Origin: Actinomycetes bacterium
Lineage (GTDB): Bacteria; Actinomycetota; Acidimicrobiia; Acidimicrobiales; Microtrichaceae
Assembly (NCBI GenBank): GCA_023423215.1
Contig: JAFAFZ010000340.1
Coordinates: 1-15,484 of the forward strand
Direction of reading: 5' to 3'
Length of the DNA: 15,484 nucleotides
Shown here: one piece after another, positions 1 through 6,979 of the stretch
Numbering within the stretch: the stretch's first letter is position 1
How the letters are laid out: each line of letters opens with the position of its first letter
Notes under the pieces: generated by a model
The model's database searches: none
What the model was told of the DNA's origin: nothing
The model's input: the letters and a program-made list of their open reading frames with translations, nothing else
Made by a program: the position numbers and the translations under genes

Positions 1-749
1 TGGACGGGTCGAAGATGTCGAAGTCGAAGGGCAACCTGGTCGCGCCCGAGGAGATCATCGACACCCTCGGCGCCGACACGCTGCGGCTGAGCCACCTGGC
101 GGTGAAGCCGCCCGAGGACGACGTCGATTGGGAGGACGTCGGCCTGGAGGGCTGTTCGCGCTTCCTGCACCGCGTCTGGCGGCTGGCCGTGCCGGGGTCG
201 GGCCTGGTGCCCACGGTGCGCGACGGCGTCCGCAGCTCGGCGGACGAGGCCGTCCACCGGGGCACCCACGTCCTCATCGACGACATCACCGCCAGCTACG
301 ACCGCTGGTCCTACAACGTGGCGGTCGCCAAGTACTTCAGCTTCCTCAACGAGCTGTACCTCTACGTGCAGTCCGACGAGGGCGCCCACGGCGAGACGTT
401 GGCGTTCGCGGTCGACACGCTCCTGCAGCTGCTGGCGCCGGCGTGCCCGCACGTGACGGCCGAGCTGTGGGCGCTGCGCCACGGCGACGGATCCGACGGC
501 GGCCCCGCCCACGTGCACACCACGCCGTGGCCGGTCGCCGATCCGGCGCTGCTGGTCGAGGACACGGTCACCATGGTCGTGCAGGTGAACGGCAAGGTCC
601 GCGCCCGCATCGAGGTCGGCGCGGACGCCTCCGAGGAGGACTGCCTGGCGGCCGCGCTGGGTTCGGAGAAGGTCCGTGGGCAGCTCGACGGCGCAGAGCC
701 CCGTAAGGTCATCGTCCGTCCGCCGAAGCTCGTGAACCTCGTCGTCTGA
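1..749 (+). CDS. leuS: Leucyl-tRNA synthetase, C-terminal part (5' end outside window)
   Basis: This is the 3' part of a class I aminoacyl-tRNA synthetase that charges tRNA-Leu in the cytoplasm. The reading frame enters at base 3 and reads DGSKMSKSKGN, which contains the KMSKS ATP-binding loop that closes the catalytic site. The helical anticodon-binding domain follows, with a Trp/Tyr-rich stretch around bases 290-370. The C-terminal compact domain follows, with VVQVNGKVRARIEV near base 575 and a KVIVRPPKLVNLVV end. Both endings match bacterial LeuRS. About 249 residues are visible, so more than two thirds of the usual protein lies upstream of the window. The ATG at base 15 is the Met of KMSKS, not a start codon. 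A 74-base gap separates it from the fatty acyl-AMP ligase gene. The identification is very secure. Confidence 0.96.
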   Translation, partial: DGSKMSKSKGNLVAPEEIIDTLGADTLRLSHLAVKPPEDDVDWEDVGLEGCSRFLHRVWRLAVPGSGLVPTVRDGVRSSADEAVHRGTHVLIDDITASYDRWSYNVAVAKYFSFLNELYLYVQSDEGAHGETLAFAVDTLLQLLAPACPHVTAELWALRHGDGSDGGPAHVHTTPWPVADPALLVEDTVTMVVQVNGKVRARIEVGADASEEDCLAAALGSEKVRGQLDGAEPRKVIVRPPKLVNLVV

Positions 750-776
750 ACCCCATCCGAACACCCGGCGGCGCAG

Positions 777-787
777 GGATGACATCC
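777..787. promoter_or_regulatory. Small palindrome between leuS and the acyl-AMP ligase gene
   Basis: GGATG-A-CATCC is a perfect 5-bp inverted repeat with a 1-base centre, extendable to about 15 bases with one mismatch. It sits 37 bases before the ligase start, where an operator or promoter element could lie. The same 74-base gap holds two copies of TCCGAACACC, at 756-765 and 814-823, the second abutting the GTG start. No convincing -10/-35 pair is visible. A regulator site is possible but unproven. Confidence 0.25.
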
Positions 788-823
788 TTGTAACCCCACC
801 GTCCCCAGGAGCGTCCGAACACC

Positions 824-2482
824 GTGTTGTCACTGATCGATCGAATCGAGGACGTCGCCGGGCGGGACCACGGCCAGATCACCTTCGTCAACGGTGACGT
901 CCACGACACGATCCGCTGGCCCCAGCTCCACGCCGAGGCCCGACTCGCCGCCGCCGGCCAGCAGGCCCGCGGCGTGCGTCCCGGGGACCACGTGGCGCTG
1001 CTCGGCCCGACGACCCGCCGCCTGATCACCACCATCCAGGCCACGTGGCTGACGGGCGCCGCGCTCGTCACGATGCCGCTGCCCATGCGCATGGGTGCGC
1101 TGGACCGCTTCATCGAGGACACCCGCAACCGCATCCGCCGCTCCGACACGAAGGTCGTCGTCATCGATCCCGAGCTCGCGGCGTTCGTCGAGCCCCAGCC
1201 GGGCGACCCGCCCTTCGTGACGCTGGACGAGCTGTACGCGGACCAGGGCCTCTCGGACTCGGACTACACCCGCCCGGACAGCGATCCCGACTCGCTGGCC
1301 GTGCTGCAGTTCACCTCGGGCTCGACCTCCGAGCCGAAGGGCGTGATGCTCCCGCACCGCGCCATCTGCAACAACCTGGACGGGGCCTGGCAGGCCGCGA
1401 AGATCAGCCCGGACGAGGTCATGGTCTCGTGGCTGCCGCTCTACCACGACATGGGTCTGGTCGGCTTCCTGACCATCCCGATGACGCTCGGCTGCACGTT
1501 GGTCCAGGGCGCACCGCAGGACTTCCTCGCCAAGCCGCTGCGCTGGCTCGAGTGGATCTCGACCCACGGCGGCACCGGCACCGCCGGGCCGAACTTCAGC
1601 TACGCGCTCGCCGCCCGCGCCCTGCGTCGCACGGACGCCGAGCTGGACCTGTCCAGCATGCGGGTGTGGCTCAACGGCGCCGAGCCGATCGACCCCGACA
1701 CCTTCCGGAGCTTCTTCGCAGCGGGCGAGCGGTTCGGTCTGGACCCGGCCGGTGCCTTCCCGGCGTTCGGCATGGCAGAGATCTGCATCGCCGGCTGCTT
1801 CCCCGAGCCCAGCGCCGGCCTGCACACCGACTGGGTCGACAAGACCGCGCTCGAGCACGACCGCCAGGCCGTGCCCGTCGACGCGGATGCCGAGTCCGCC
1901 ACCGAGCTGGTCCTGCTGGGCCGACCGGTGCCCGGCCTCGAGATCTCGATCATCGACACGGTGACCGGCGAGCCCTGCGGCGACCGCCAGGTGGGCGAGC
2001 TGCGCATCGCCGGCAACTCGCTGACCGCCGGGTACTACCGCCAGCCGGACGAGACGGCCGAGCTGATCATCGACGGCTGGCTGCACACCGGCGACCTCGC
2101 CTACACGGTGGACGGCTCGCTCGTCGTGTGCGGGCGCATCAAGGACGTAATCATCGTCGGCGGCCGCAACGTCTACCCGCAGGACATCGAGAAGGTCGCC
2201 GGCGACGTGCCCGGCGCGCGCACCGGCAACGTCATCGCCTTCGGCACCGAGGGGCGCCAGGGTGCGCAGAACATCATCGTCGTGGCCGAGGCGCGGGCGG
2301 ACGACCTGGATGCCGTCGTGAAGGGCATCACCGTCGCGGTGACCGAGGCCGTCGGCATCCCGCCGAAGCAGGTGCTGCTCGTCCAGCCGGGCACCGTGCC
2401 GAAGACCTCGTCGGGCAAGCTGCAGCGCTCGGCCTGCAAGCAGCAGTTCGTGGAGGGCACCCTCTCCCTGCTCGAGGGCTGA
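824..2482 (+). CDS. Fatty acyl-AMP ligase (FAAL), FadD-like adenylate-forming enzyme
   Basis: A 552-residue member of the ANL superfamily. It is predicted to activate a fatty acid with ATP to an acyl-adenylate and pass it to a carrier protein or CoA. The P-loop-like motif LQFTSGSTSEPKG is at residues 161-173. Further motifs are WLPLYHDMGL near 204, NGAEPI near 286, FGMAEI near 318, GDLAYTVDG near 424 and the C-terminal PKTSSGKLQR lysine loop near 525. GRNVYPQDIEK in the C-terminal hinge is typical of FAALs; ordinary acyl-CoA ligases usually have GENV-P-EVE. The GTG start at 824 fits an AGGAG at 807-811, though the 12-base spacing is long; TTG at 827 is an alternative. No carrier domain is fused, and no PKS or NRPS gene adjoins. 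True acyl-CoA synthetase activity cannot be excluded from sequence. Confidence 0.88.
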   Translation: MLSLIDRIEDVAGRDHGQITFVNGDVHDTIRWPQLHAEARLAAAGQQARGVRPGDHVALLGPTTRRLITTIQATWLTGAALVTMPLPMRMGALDRFIEDTRNRIRRSDTKVVVIDPELAAFVEPQPGDPPFVTLDELYADQGLSDSDYTRPDSDPDSLAVLQFTSGSTSEPKGVMLPHRAICNNLDGAWQAAKISPDEVMVSWLPLYHDMGLVGFLTIPMTLGCTLVQGAPQDFLAKPLRWLEWISTHGGTGTAGPNFSYALAARALRRTDAELDLSSMRVWLNGAEPIDPDTFRSFFAAGERFGLDPAGAFPAFGMAEICIAGCFPEPSAGLHTDWVDKTALEHDRQAVPVDADAESATELVLLGRPVPGLEISIIDTVTGEPCGDRQVGELRIAGNSLTAGYYRQPDETAELIIDGWLHTGDLAYTVDGSLVVCGRIKDVIIVGGRNVYPQDIEKVAGDVPGARTGNVIAFGTEGRQGAQNIIVVAEARADDLDAVVKGITVAVTEAVGIPPKQVLLVQPGTVPKTSSGKLQRSACKQQFVEGTLSLLEG

Positions 2483-3634
2483 CCCGGTCGGGCGACGACG
2501 GCCCGACCGTCGTGCGCCGCGGCAGCGGCGCCAGATCTCGGTCACGAACGAGCGCTCCATGCCGTCGTTCTCGACCGCGAGCACCGCGGAGCCGGTCGAG
2601 AACACCTGGTCCACCCGGCGACCGCCCGTGTCGACCGGACCCCAGTCGCCGTCGCCGACACGTGACAGCAACCCCTGGCTCGTCAGGACGAACGCTGTCT
2701 CGCCGTCCGGTGCGGACGCGACGCGACCTGCGTACAGCAGGCAGCATCCGCTGCCACCTGCGGCAGCGAGGTTGCTCGGACCGAGCGTCCAGGTACGTGC
2801 GTCGACGTCGAGCACGGCTTCGGTCGCGTCGTCGAGGATCGTGAACCGGCCGGCCACGCACAGCACCTGCCAGGCCGGCCCGACTCCCTCGGGTGGTGGG
2901 TCCACCCGAGTGCCCGGCGGCTTCCGGTCGATCGGTCGCAGCCGGACGTCCTGGCCGAGGACCAGCGCAGGCAGCGCTGCGACGCCCTCAGGCGGCGGCA
3001 CGAGGCTGTGGTCGACGGTCACCTCGGTGTCGTCGACGGTGCATCCCGTGCGGGTGCGCCCGTCGGCGTCGTAGCCCGGTGCGCGCTGGACGTGTCCGTC
3101 GCTGCTGACGAGGTAGCCCGTGGCACCCACGGCGAACTGCGCGAGCTCGCCGCGGCCGGCACTGCTCGTGAGCTCGGTCTCGTCGACCGGGAGCGTGTCG
3201 TGCGGCGCGTCCAGGCGGATCCAGCGCTGCCGGTGCGGGTCCAGCATCGCGAACGCGACCTCACCGCCCTCGCAGCTCCCGTCGGTGCAGGCGATGCCGC
3301 CGACGACCGCGCGCCCGTCCGCGGTGGCCAGCTGGAGGAAGCCGCTGAAGGGCAGGTCGGGCAGGTCGACCCACGTCCCGTCGTCACGACGCAGGACGGC
3401 GCGCAGCGGGTCGTCGCCGTCGCCGACTCCGCGGCTCTCGATCACCACGAGGTCGTCGCCGTCGCCCGCCGCCGCACCCCGGGAGATCGGGAACGGCACC
3501 TCTTCGACCGAGGAGCTCGGCACCGAGGTCGTCGTGGCGGCGCTCCCGTCGCCGATCGAGCAGGCCGGCATCGTCGCCGCGGCCAGGCACAGGCCGATCA
3601 CCGCCCGGGCGCGTCGTCGGTGGTGCGTGGTCAT
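2483..3634 (-). CDS. Putative exported lipoprotein with beta-propeller-like repeats; stop codon unresolved
   Basis: I do not recognise the family. The ATG at 3634 follows a strong AGAGGAG ribosome site (3643-3649) at 8-base spacing. The N-terminus has an Arg-rich n-region, a hydrophobic core and MPAC with Cys25, a slightly atypical lipobox, followed by an Ala/Ser/Thr linker, so export and lipidation are likely. The mature part has recurring Asp-Gly/Trp turns (DGTWVDLP, RQRWIRLD, ARTWTLGP, DGDWGPVD), each followed by a hydrophobic strand pair. This is what a Kelch-like or other beta-propeller looks like. Cys occur at C-x5-C and as a CC pair. Convincing protein sequence ends near EIWRR (about residue 370, base 2525). 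The frame has no stop there and stays open antisense to the acyl-AMP ligase down to base 830; that extension reads as a shadow. The low coordinate given here is simply the edge of the ligase gene. Confidence 0.62.
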
Positions 3635-3662
3635 CCGAAGGGCTCCTCTCCCCGAGGCGCCG

Positions 3663-3668
3663 ACGCTA
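3663..3668 (-). promoter_or_regulatory. Candidate -10 box for the lipoprotein gene
   Basis: On the minus strand TAGCGT fits the actinobacterial TANNNT -10 pattern about 29 bases before the lipoprotein start. No recognisable -35 lies at the usual distance, so this is a weak call. It is the best -10 candidate I see in this divergent intergenic region. Confidence 0.25.
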
Positions 3669-3782
3669 GCCAGGACCCGCCCGGCGGCTCCGTCGCGGCC
3701 GATTCCTCAATGTCGTCGGTGCTCCGGGCGATGGGAAGGGCGTGAGGATGCGCACGACGGACGAGCGGGACGAGGTGCGCTG

Positions 3783-4688
3783 ATGGCGCCGACCCTGGTC
3801 GCGTCCGCGCTGCTGGTCGGCGCGCTGCTGCTCTGCGTGCTGGCGACGATGGTGGTCGAGAACTGGCACCGCCTGCGCGTGCGCGTCGCCGTCCCGGCGG
3901 CCGAGCCGGAGCGGGTCCCGTCGCCGGCTCCCGCGCAGCTCGAGGTCGGGGACCTCGACGAGCCACTGGTGGACCACCTGGCGCTCGACGTGGCGGGGCT
4001 GGACCTCTCGACGCTCGACCTCTCGAACCTGGACCTGTCCGGCGTCGAGCTGGCGCAGCTGGAGCTCGTCGAGGAGGCGCCGGTGCCGTCGGCGCGCCCC
4101 GAGGTCCTGCACGTCGTCGGCGGACGCGAGCGCGCCGACCAGCTCATCGGCGCCCTCTTCGCGGCCTACGCCGCAGCGCGGCTCCCCGAGGCCGGCCGCG
4201 TCGCTGCGTGGGTCAGCGCGGTGGGCCGCCCGCCGGGCGAGGACGGCCGCGAGTTCGAGCCCGGAGCAGACCTGCGGGGCCGACCGGCAGCCGTCGCACG
4301 CCTGCTCGCGTGCGCCGTCGACGACCGCACGTGGGTGACCCTCAACCCCTCGGTCGACATCGCCCTCGGCGTCGCCCGCCGCCCGCCGACCTGTCCGACG
4401 CTCGCAGGGCTGGTCGCCCTGTGGGCCTCGACGCGTGCCGCGCTGTCGCAGGTGCCGGGCGAGCAGATCGCCCGGGTGGCCGACGCGATCACCACGCTCG
4501 AGGGCCGCTGGCGTGGCACACCGGTCGCGGCGGACGTGCTGTCGCTGCTCGTGGCGCTGACCGAGGCGGTCGAGCAGGATGCCACGCTGCGGCTCCAGGT
4601 GAGCCTCGTCCCCCTCGGCGGCGACGGCGGTGCGCCGGTGCACGCACCGGAGCCGCGTTCCACGTCGGCAGCGCTCCGGACGGTGTAG
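3783..4688 (+). CDS. Unrecognised membrane-anchored protein with tandem (L/V)(D/E)xxx pentapeptide units
   Basis: A 301-residue protein of no family I recognise. Residues 5-26 form one hydrophobic membrane segment. An Arg-rich stop and a Pro/Glu linker (about 27-52) follow. Residues 53-97 are nine uninterrupted five-residue units, each beginning Leu or Val then Asp or Glu; the clearest are LDLST, LDLSN, LDLSG and VELAQ. The rest (about 105-285) looks like a cytoplasmic alpha/beta domain, with ADQLIGALFAAYAAARLPEAGRVAAW and a later helical stretch. The ATG at 3783 was chosen because it starts the membrane segment. The frame is open further upstream, but only antisense to the lipoprotein promoter and gene. 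The start overlaps the stop of an 11-codon mini-ORF (TGATG). It ends 59 bases before the permease fusion on the same strand, so co-expression with the transporter is plausible; a functional link is only inferred. Confidence 0.7.
   Translation: MAPTLVASALLVGALLLCVLATMVVENWHRLRVRVAVPAAEPERVPSPAPAQLEVGDLDEPLVDHLALDVAGLDLSTLDLSNLDLSGVELAQLELVEEAPVPSARPEVLHVVGGRERADQLIGALFAAYAAARLPEAGRVAAWVSAVGRPPGEDGREFEPGADLRGRPAAVARLLACAVDDRTWVTLNPSVDIALGVARRPPTCPTLAGLVALWASTRAALSQVPGEQIARVADAITTLEGRWRGTPVAADVLSLLVALTEAVEQDATLRLQVSLVPLGGDGGAPVHAPEPRSTSAALRTV
3939..4073 (+). repeat. Nine in-frame 15-base units encoding (L/V)(D/E)xxx
   Basis: Residues 53-97 of the membrane-anchored protein fall into nine units of exactly five residues, starting at residues 53, 58, 63, 68, 73, 78, 83, 88 and 93. 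Position 1 is Leu or Val and position 2 is Asp or Glu in all nine. The middle units are close copies at DNA level (ctcgacctctcg-type), while the outer units have drifted. The phase resembles pentapeptide-repeat proteins, but the A(D/N)LXX consensus is not met, so I do not assign that fold. Confidence 0.75.
4634..4650 (+). repeat. Hairpin repeat copy 1 (inside the 3' end of the membrane-protein gene)
   Basis: GCCGGTGCACGCACCGG forms a stem of CCGGTG/CACCGG with a 4-base loop. A second copy differing at one base lies 67 bases downstream at 4701-4717. This copy is inside the coding sequence, encoding the Ala-Pro-Val-His-Ala-Pro segment. Confidence 0.55.
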
Positions 4689-4700
4689 AAACTCCGGAAC

Positions 4701-4718
4701 GCCGGTGCCCGCACCGGC
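4701..4718 (+). repeat. Hairpin repeat copy 2 (between the membrane-protein gene and livHM)
   Basis: GCCGGTG-CCCG-CACCGGC is a 7-bp perfect stem with a 4-base loop. It lies 12 bases after the stop of the upstream gene and 30 bases before the GTG start of the permease fusion. It shares 16 of 17 bases with the hairpin at 4634-4650. There is no T-tract, so a classical intrinsic terminator is doubtful. An mRNA processing or attenuating hairpin, or a protein-binding site, are alternatives. Confidence 0.5.
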
Positions 4719-4747
4719 CGGGGGATGGTCGGACACCGGGGGGTGGA

Positions 4748-6979
4748 GTGGGCCAGACGGCGCGCAGCAGTTCGCGACCGCTCGCCGACGCGAGCCTCTT
4801 CCTGCCCGCGATCGCGATCGTCGCGGTCCAGCTGATCTGGTTCCCGATGCCGTCGGGGGCGATCCTCTCGGGTGCGGTGCTCGGCGTGCTCGGGGCCCTG
4901 GCCGCCATCGGCATGGCGCTCGTCTGGCGGGCGAACCGGATCGTGAACTTCGCCCAGGGCGACCTCGGGGCGCTGCCCGCGACGCTCGCGGTGCTGCTCG
5001 TGACGCTCGGGGGGCTGCCGTGGCTGCTCGGCGTCACGATCGGCCTGGCTGCGGCGATCGTCGTCGGTCTGCTCGCCGACGTGCTCGTCGTGCGCCGCTT
5101 CTACCGGTCACCCCGTCTGCAGCTGACCGTCGTCACGCTCGGCCTGGCGCAGGTGCTGGCGTTCGGCGCGCTGCTCCTGCCGCGCTGGTGGGACGCGGGG
5201 CCGGCGATCCGCACGATGCCGCCACCGTTCGACGCCTCGTTCACGGTCGGCGGCGTGGTCTTCGACGCGAACGACCTGATCGCGATGGTCGTCGCCCCCG
5301 TGCTGATGGTCGTCGTGGCGCTCGTCCTGCGGTTGACCGACACCGGCGTCGCGATCCGTGCCGCGGCCGACCGCACCGACAGGGCGTCGATGCTCGGCAT
5401 CCCGGTGCGACGGCTCGAGGCGCAGGTGTGGGTGCTGGCCGCGGTGCTGGCCTACGTGTCGGTCGTGCTGACCGCGGGCGTGGCGAGCCTGCCGTTCGGG
5501 CTCGGCCTCGGGTTGTCGGTCGTGCTGCGGGCGCTGACGGCGATGGTCATCGGCCGCATGACCCACCTGGTCGTCATCGCAGTGACCTCGGTGACCCTCG
5601 GCATCCTCGAGGCCGGCGTGCGCTGGAACATGGGTGACGCGACGCTCGTCTCGCCGTTCCTCGCTGCGCTCATCGTCATCGCCCTGCTGCTGCAGCGTCG
5701 TGGGGCGACCCGGGCCGACCGGGACGACAGCTCGGCCTGGGGCGCGACGGGCGAGGTGCGACCCGTCCCGCCCGTGCTCGCCCGACTGCCCGAGGTCCGC
5801 CTCACCCGCCTCGTGCTCGTCGTCGCCACCGGCCTGCTCGTGCTCGGACTGCCGCCGCTGCTCGGCACCAACGGCCAACTCAAGGCCGGCGTGATCGTCG
5901 TCTTCGCGACCATCGGCACCTCGGTGGTGGTGCTGACCGGCTGGGCCGGCCAGGTGTCGCTCGGCCAGATGGCCTTCGTCGGCGTCGGTGCCGCGATCGG
6001 CGCCTGGGCGACGGTCGAGCAGGGCTGGGACCCGCTGGCGGCGATGCTGCTGGCGGGACCGATCGGCGCCGTCGTCGCCGTGCTCGTCGGCCTGCCGGCG
6101 CTGCGGCTGCGCGGCCTGTACCTGGCGGTGACGACGCTCGCCCTCTCGCTCGCCGCGTCGGAGTGGATCTTCTCGAACCGCGCCGTCGACTGGATCCCCG
6201 AGGGGTCCTTCCCCCGTCCGGAGCTGCTGCACCGCATCAGCCTGGACAGCCCGCTGCGGCTCTACTACTTCGCGCTGGTCGTGCTGGCGCTGGCGGTGCT
6301 GGCCCTGCGTGGCGTGCGCCGCAGTCGCACCGGGCGCGTGCTGATCGCGCTGCGCGACAACGAGCCGGGCACCACCGCCTACGGCGTCGACACCACCCGG
6401 GCCAAGCTCGGCGCCTTCGCGCTGTCGGGGTGCATCGCGTCGATCTCCGGCGTGGTGCTGGTCATCCACCAGGCGGCCTTCCGACCGGTCACCTACAGCG
6501 CGGAGGAGAGCCTCACCGTCTTCACCGCGACCGTCGTCGGGGGCCTCGGCTCGGTGCTGGGGGCCGTGCTCGGTGCCGTGTTCCAGCGTGGGTCGCAGTG
6601 GCTGCTGCCGATGCCCTGGTCGGTCCTGGCGACCGGTCTGGGCGTGCTCGTGGTGCTCTCCGCGGTGCCCGACGGCCTGGGCGGGCTGCTGTTCCGTGCC
6701 CGCGACCGGTTGCTCGGTGTGGTCGCCCGCCGTCATGGCCTGGTCAACACCGCGTTCGACCGCTCGCACGCGGCGCCGCTCGATGCCCTCGCCGCCGATG
6801 CCGTCCCCGACAGCCCTGCGCCGTCAGCAGACGGCACGACCGGTGCGACCGTCGCGCCGACCCTCGATGCGCCGTCGGCCACGAACGGCAGCGTGCCCTC
6901 GGCCAACGGCACCGGTGCTGCCCACACCGCCGAGAGCGACGCGCCCACCCCGCGCCGCGACGAGGAGGTCGCACCGTGA
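4748..6979 (+). CDS. Fused branched-chain amino acid ABC transporter permease (LivH-LivM)
   Basis: A 743-residue inner-membrane protein carrying both permease subunits of a LIV/HAAT-type importer in one chain. Residues about 15-320 are the LivH half. It has the characteristic NFAQGDLG (N67-G74) after the second membrane segment and the cytoplasmic AAADRTDRASMLGIPV coupling loop. Residues about 345-695 are the LivM half. It begins with strong hydrophobic segments, then GWAGQVSLGQ at 398-407, and has the coupling loop ALRDNEPGTTAYGVDTTRAKLGAFALSG. The last 65 or so residues are a disordered Ala/Ser/Thr/Pro tail with three PSA-x-NG-like copies. GTG 4748 is the only plausible start in frame before the first membrane segment; the preceding bases are G-rich (GGTGGA) but the spacing is very short. 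Its stop overlaps the next start (GTGA at 6976-6979). Confidence 0.9.
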   Translation: MGQTARSSSRPLADASLFLPAIAIVAVQLIWFPMPSGAILSGAVLGVLGALAAIGMALVWRANRIVNFAQGDLGALPATLAVLLVTLGGLPWLLGVTIGLAAAIVVGLLADVLVVRRFYRSPRLQLTVVTLGLAQVLAFGALLLPRWWDAGPAIRTMPPPFDASFTVGGVVFDANDLIAMVVAPVLMVVVALVLRLTDTGVAIRAAADRTDRASMLGIPVRRLEAQVWVLAAVLAYVSVVLTAGVASLPFGLGLGLSVVLRALTAMVIGRMTHLVVIAVTSVTLGILEAGVRWNMGDATLVSPFLAALIVIALLLQRRGATRADRDDSSAWGATGEVRPVPPVLARLPEVRLTRLVLVVATGLLVLGLPPLLGTNGQLKAGVIVVFATIGTSVVVLTGWAGQVSLGQMAFVGVGAAIGAWATVEQGWDPLAAMLLAGPIGAVVAVLVGLPALRLRGLYLAVTTLALSLAASEWIFSNRAVDWIPEGSFPRPELLHRISLDSPLRLYYFALVVLALAVLALRGVRRSRTGRVLIALRDNEPGTTAYGVDTTRAKLGAFALSGCIASISGVVLVIHQAAFRPVTYSAEESLTVFTATVVGGLGSVLGAVLGAVFQRGSQWLLPMPWSVLATGLGVLVVLSAVPDGLGGLLFRARDRLLGVVARRHGLVNTAFDRSHAAPLDALAADAVPDSPAPSADGTTGATVAPTLDAPSATNGSVPSANGTGAAHTAESDAPTPRRDEEVAP

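Noticed and set aside
830..2482. Minus-strand continuation of the lipoprotein frame across the acyl-AMP ligase gene
   Set aside because: The translation turns into Arg/Gly/Val/Ala/His-rich low-complexity text typical of antisense shadows in GC-rich genes, and the plus strand holds a fully conserved FAAL. Only the part above about 2483 is kept.
2559..3745. Plus-strand open frames across 2559-3074 and 3008-3745
   Set aside because: They are Ser/Thr/Pro/Arg- or Val/Arg/Asp-rich with no domain-like pattern and no good ribosome site. The opposite strand has a signal peptide, ribosome site and repeat structure.
3120..3782. Upstream extension of the membrane-protein frame
   Set aside because: It lies antisense to the lipoprotein gene and its promoter region, and the membrane segment expected at an N-terminus begins right after ATG 3783.
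3939..4073. Classical pentapeptide-repeat (A(D/N)LXX) protein
   Set aside because: The five-residue phase fits, but the Ala and the central Leu/Phe pattern do not hold, and nine units are few. Reported as a repeat without a fold claim.
5108..6769. 553-codon minus-strand open frame over the permease fusion
   Set aside because: Its composition is His/Gln/Asp/Arg-rich filler, antisense to clear membrane segments and LivH/LivM motifs.
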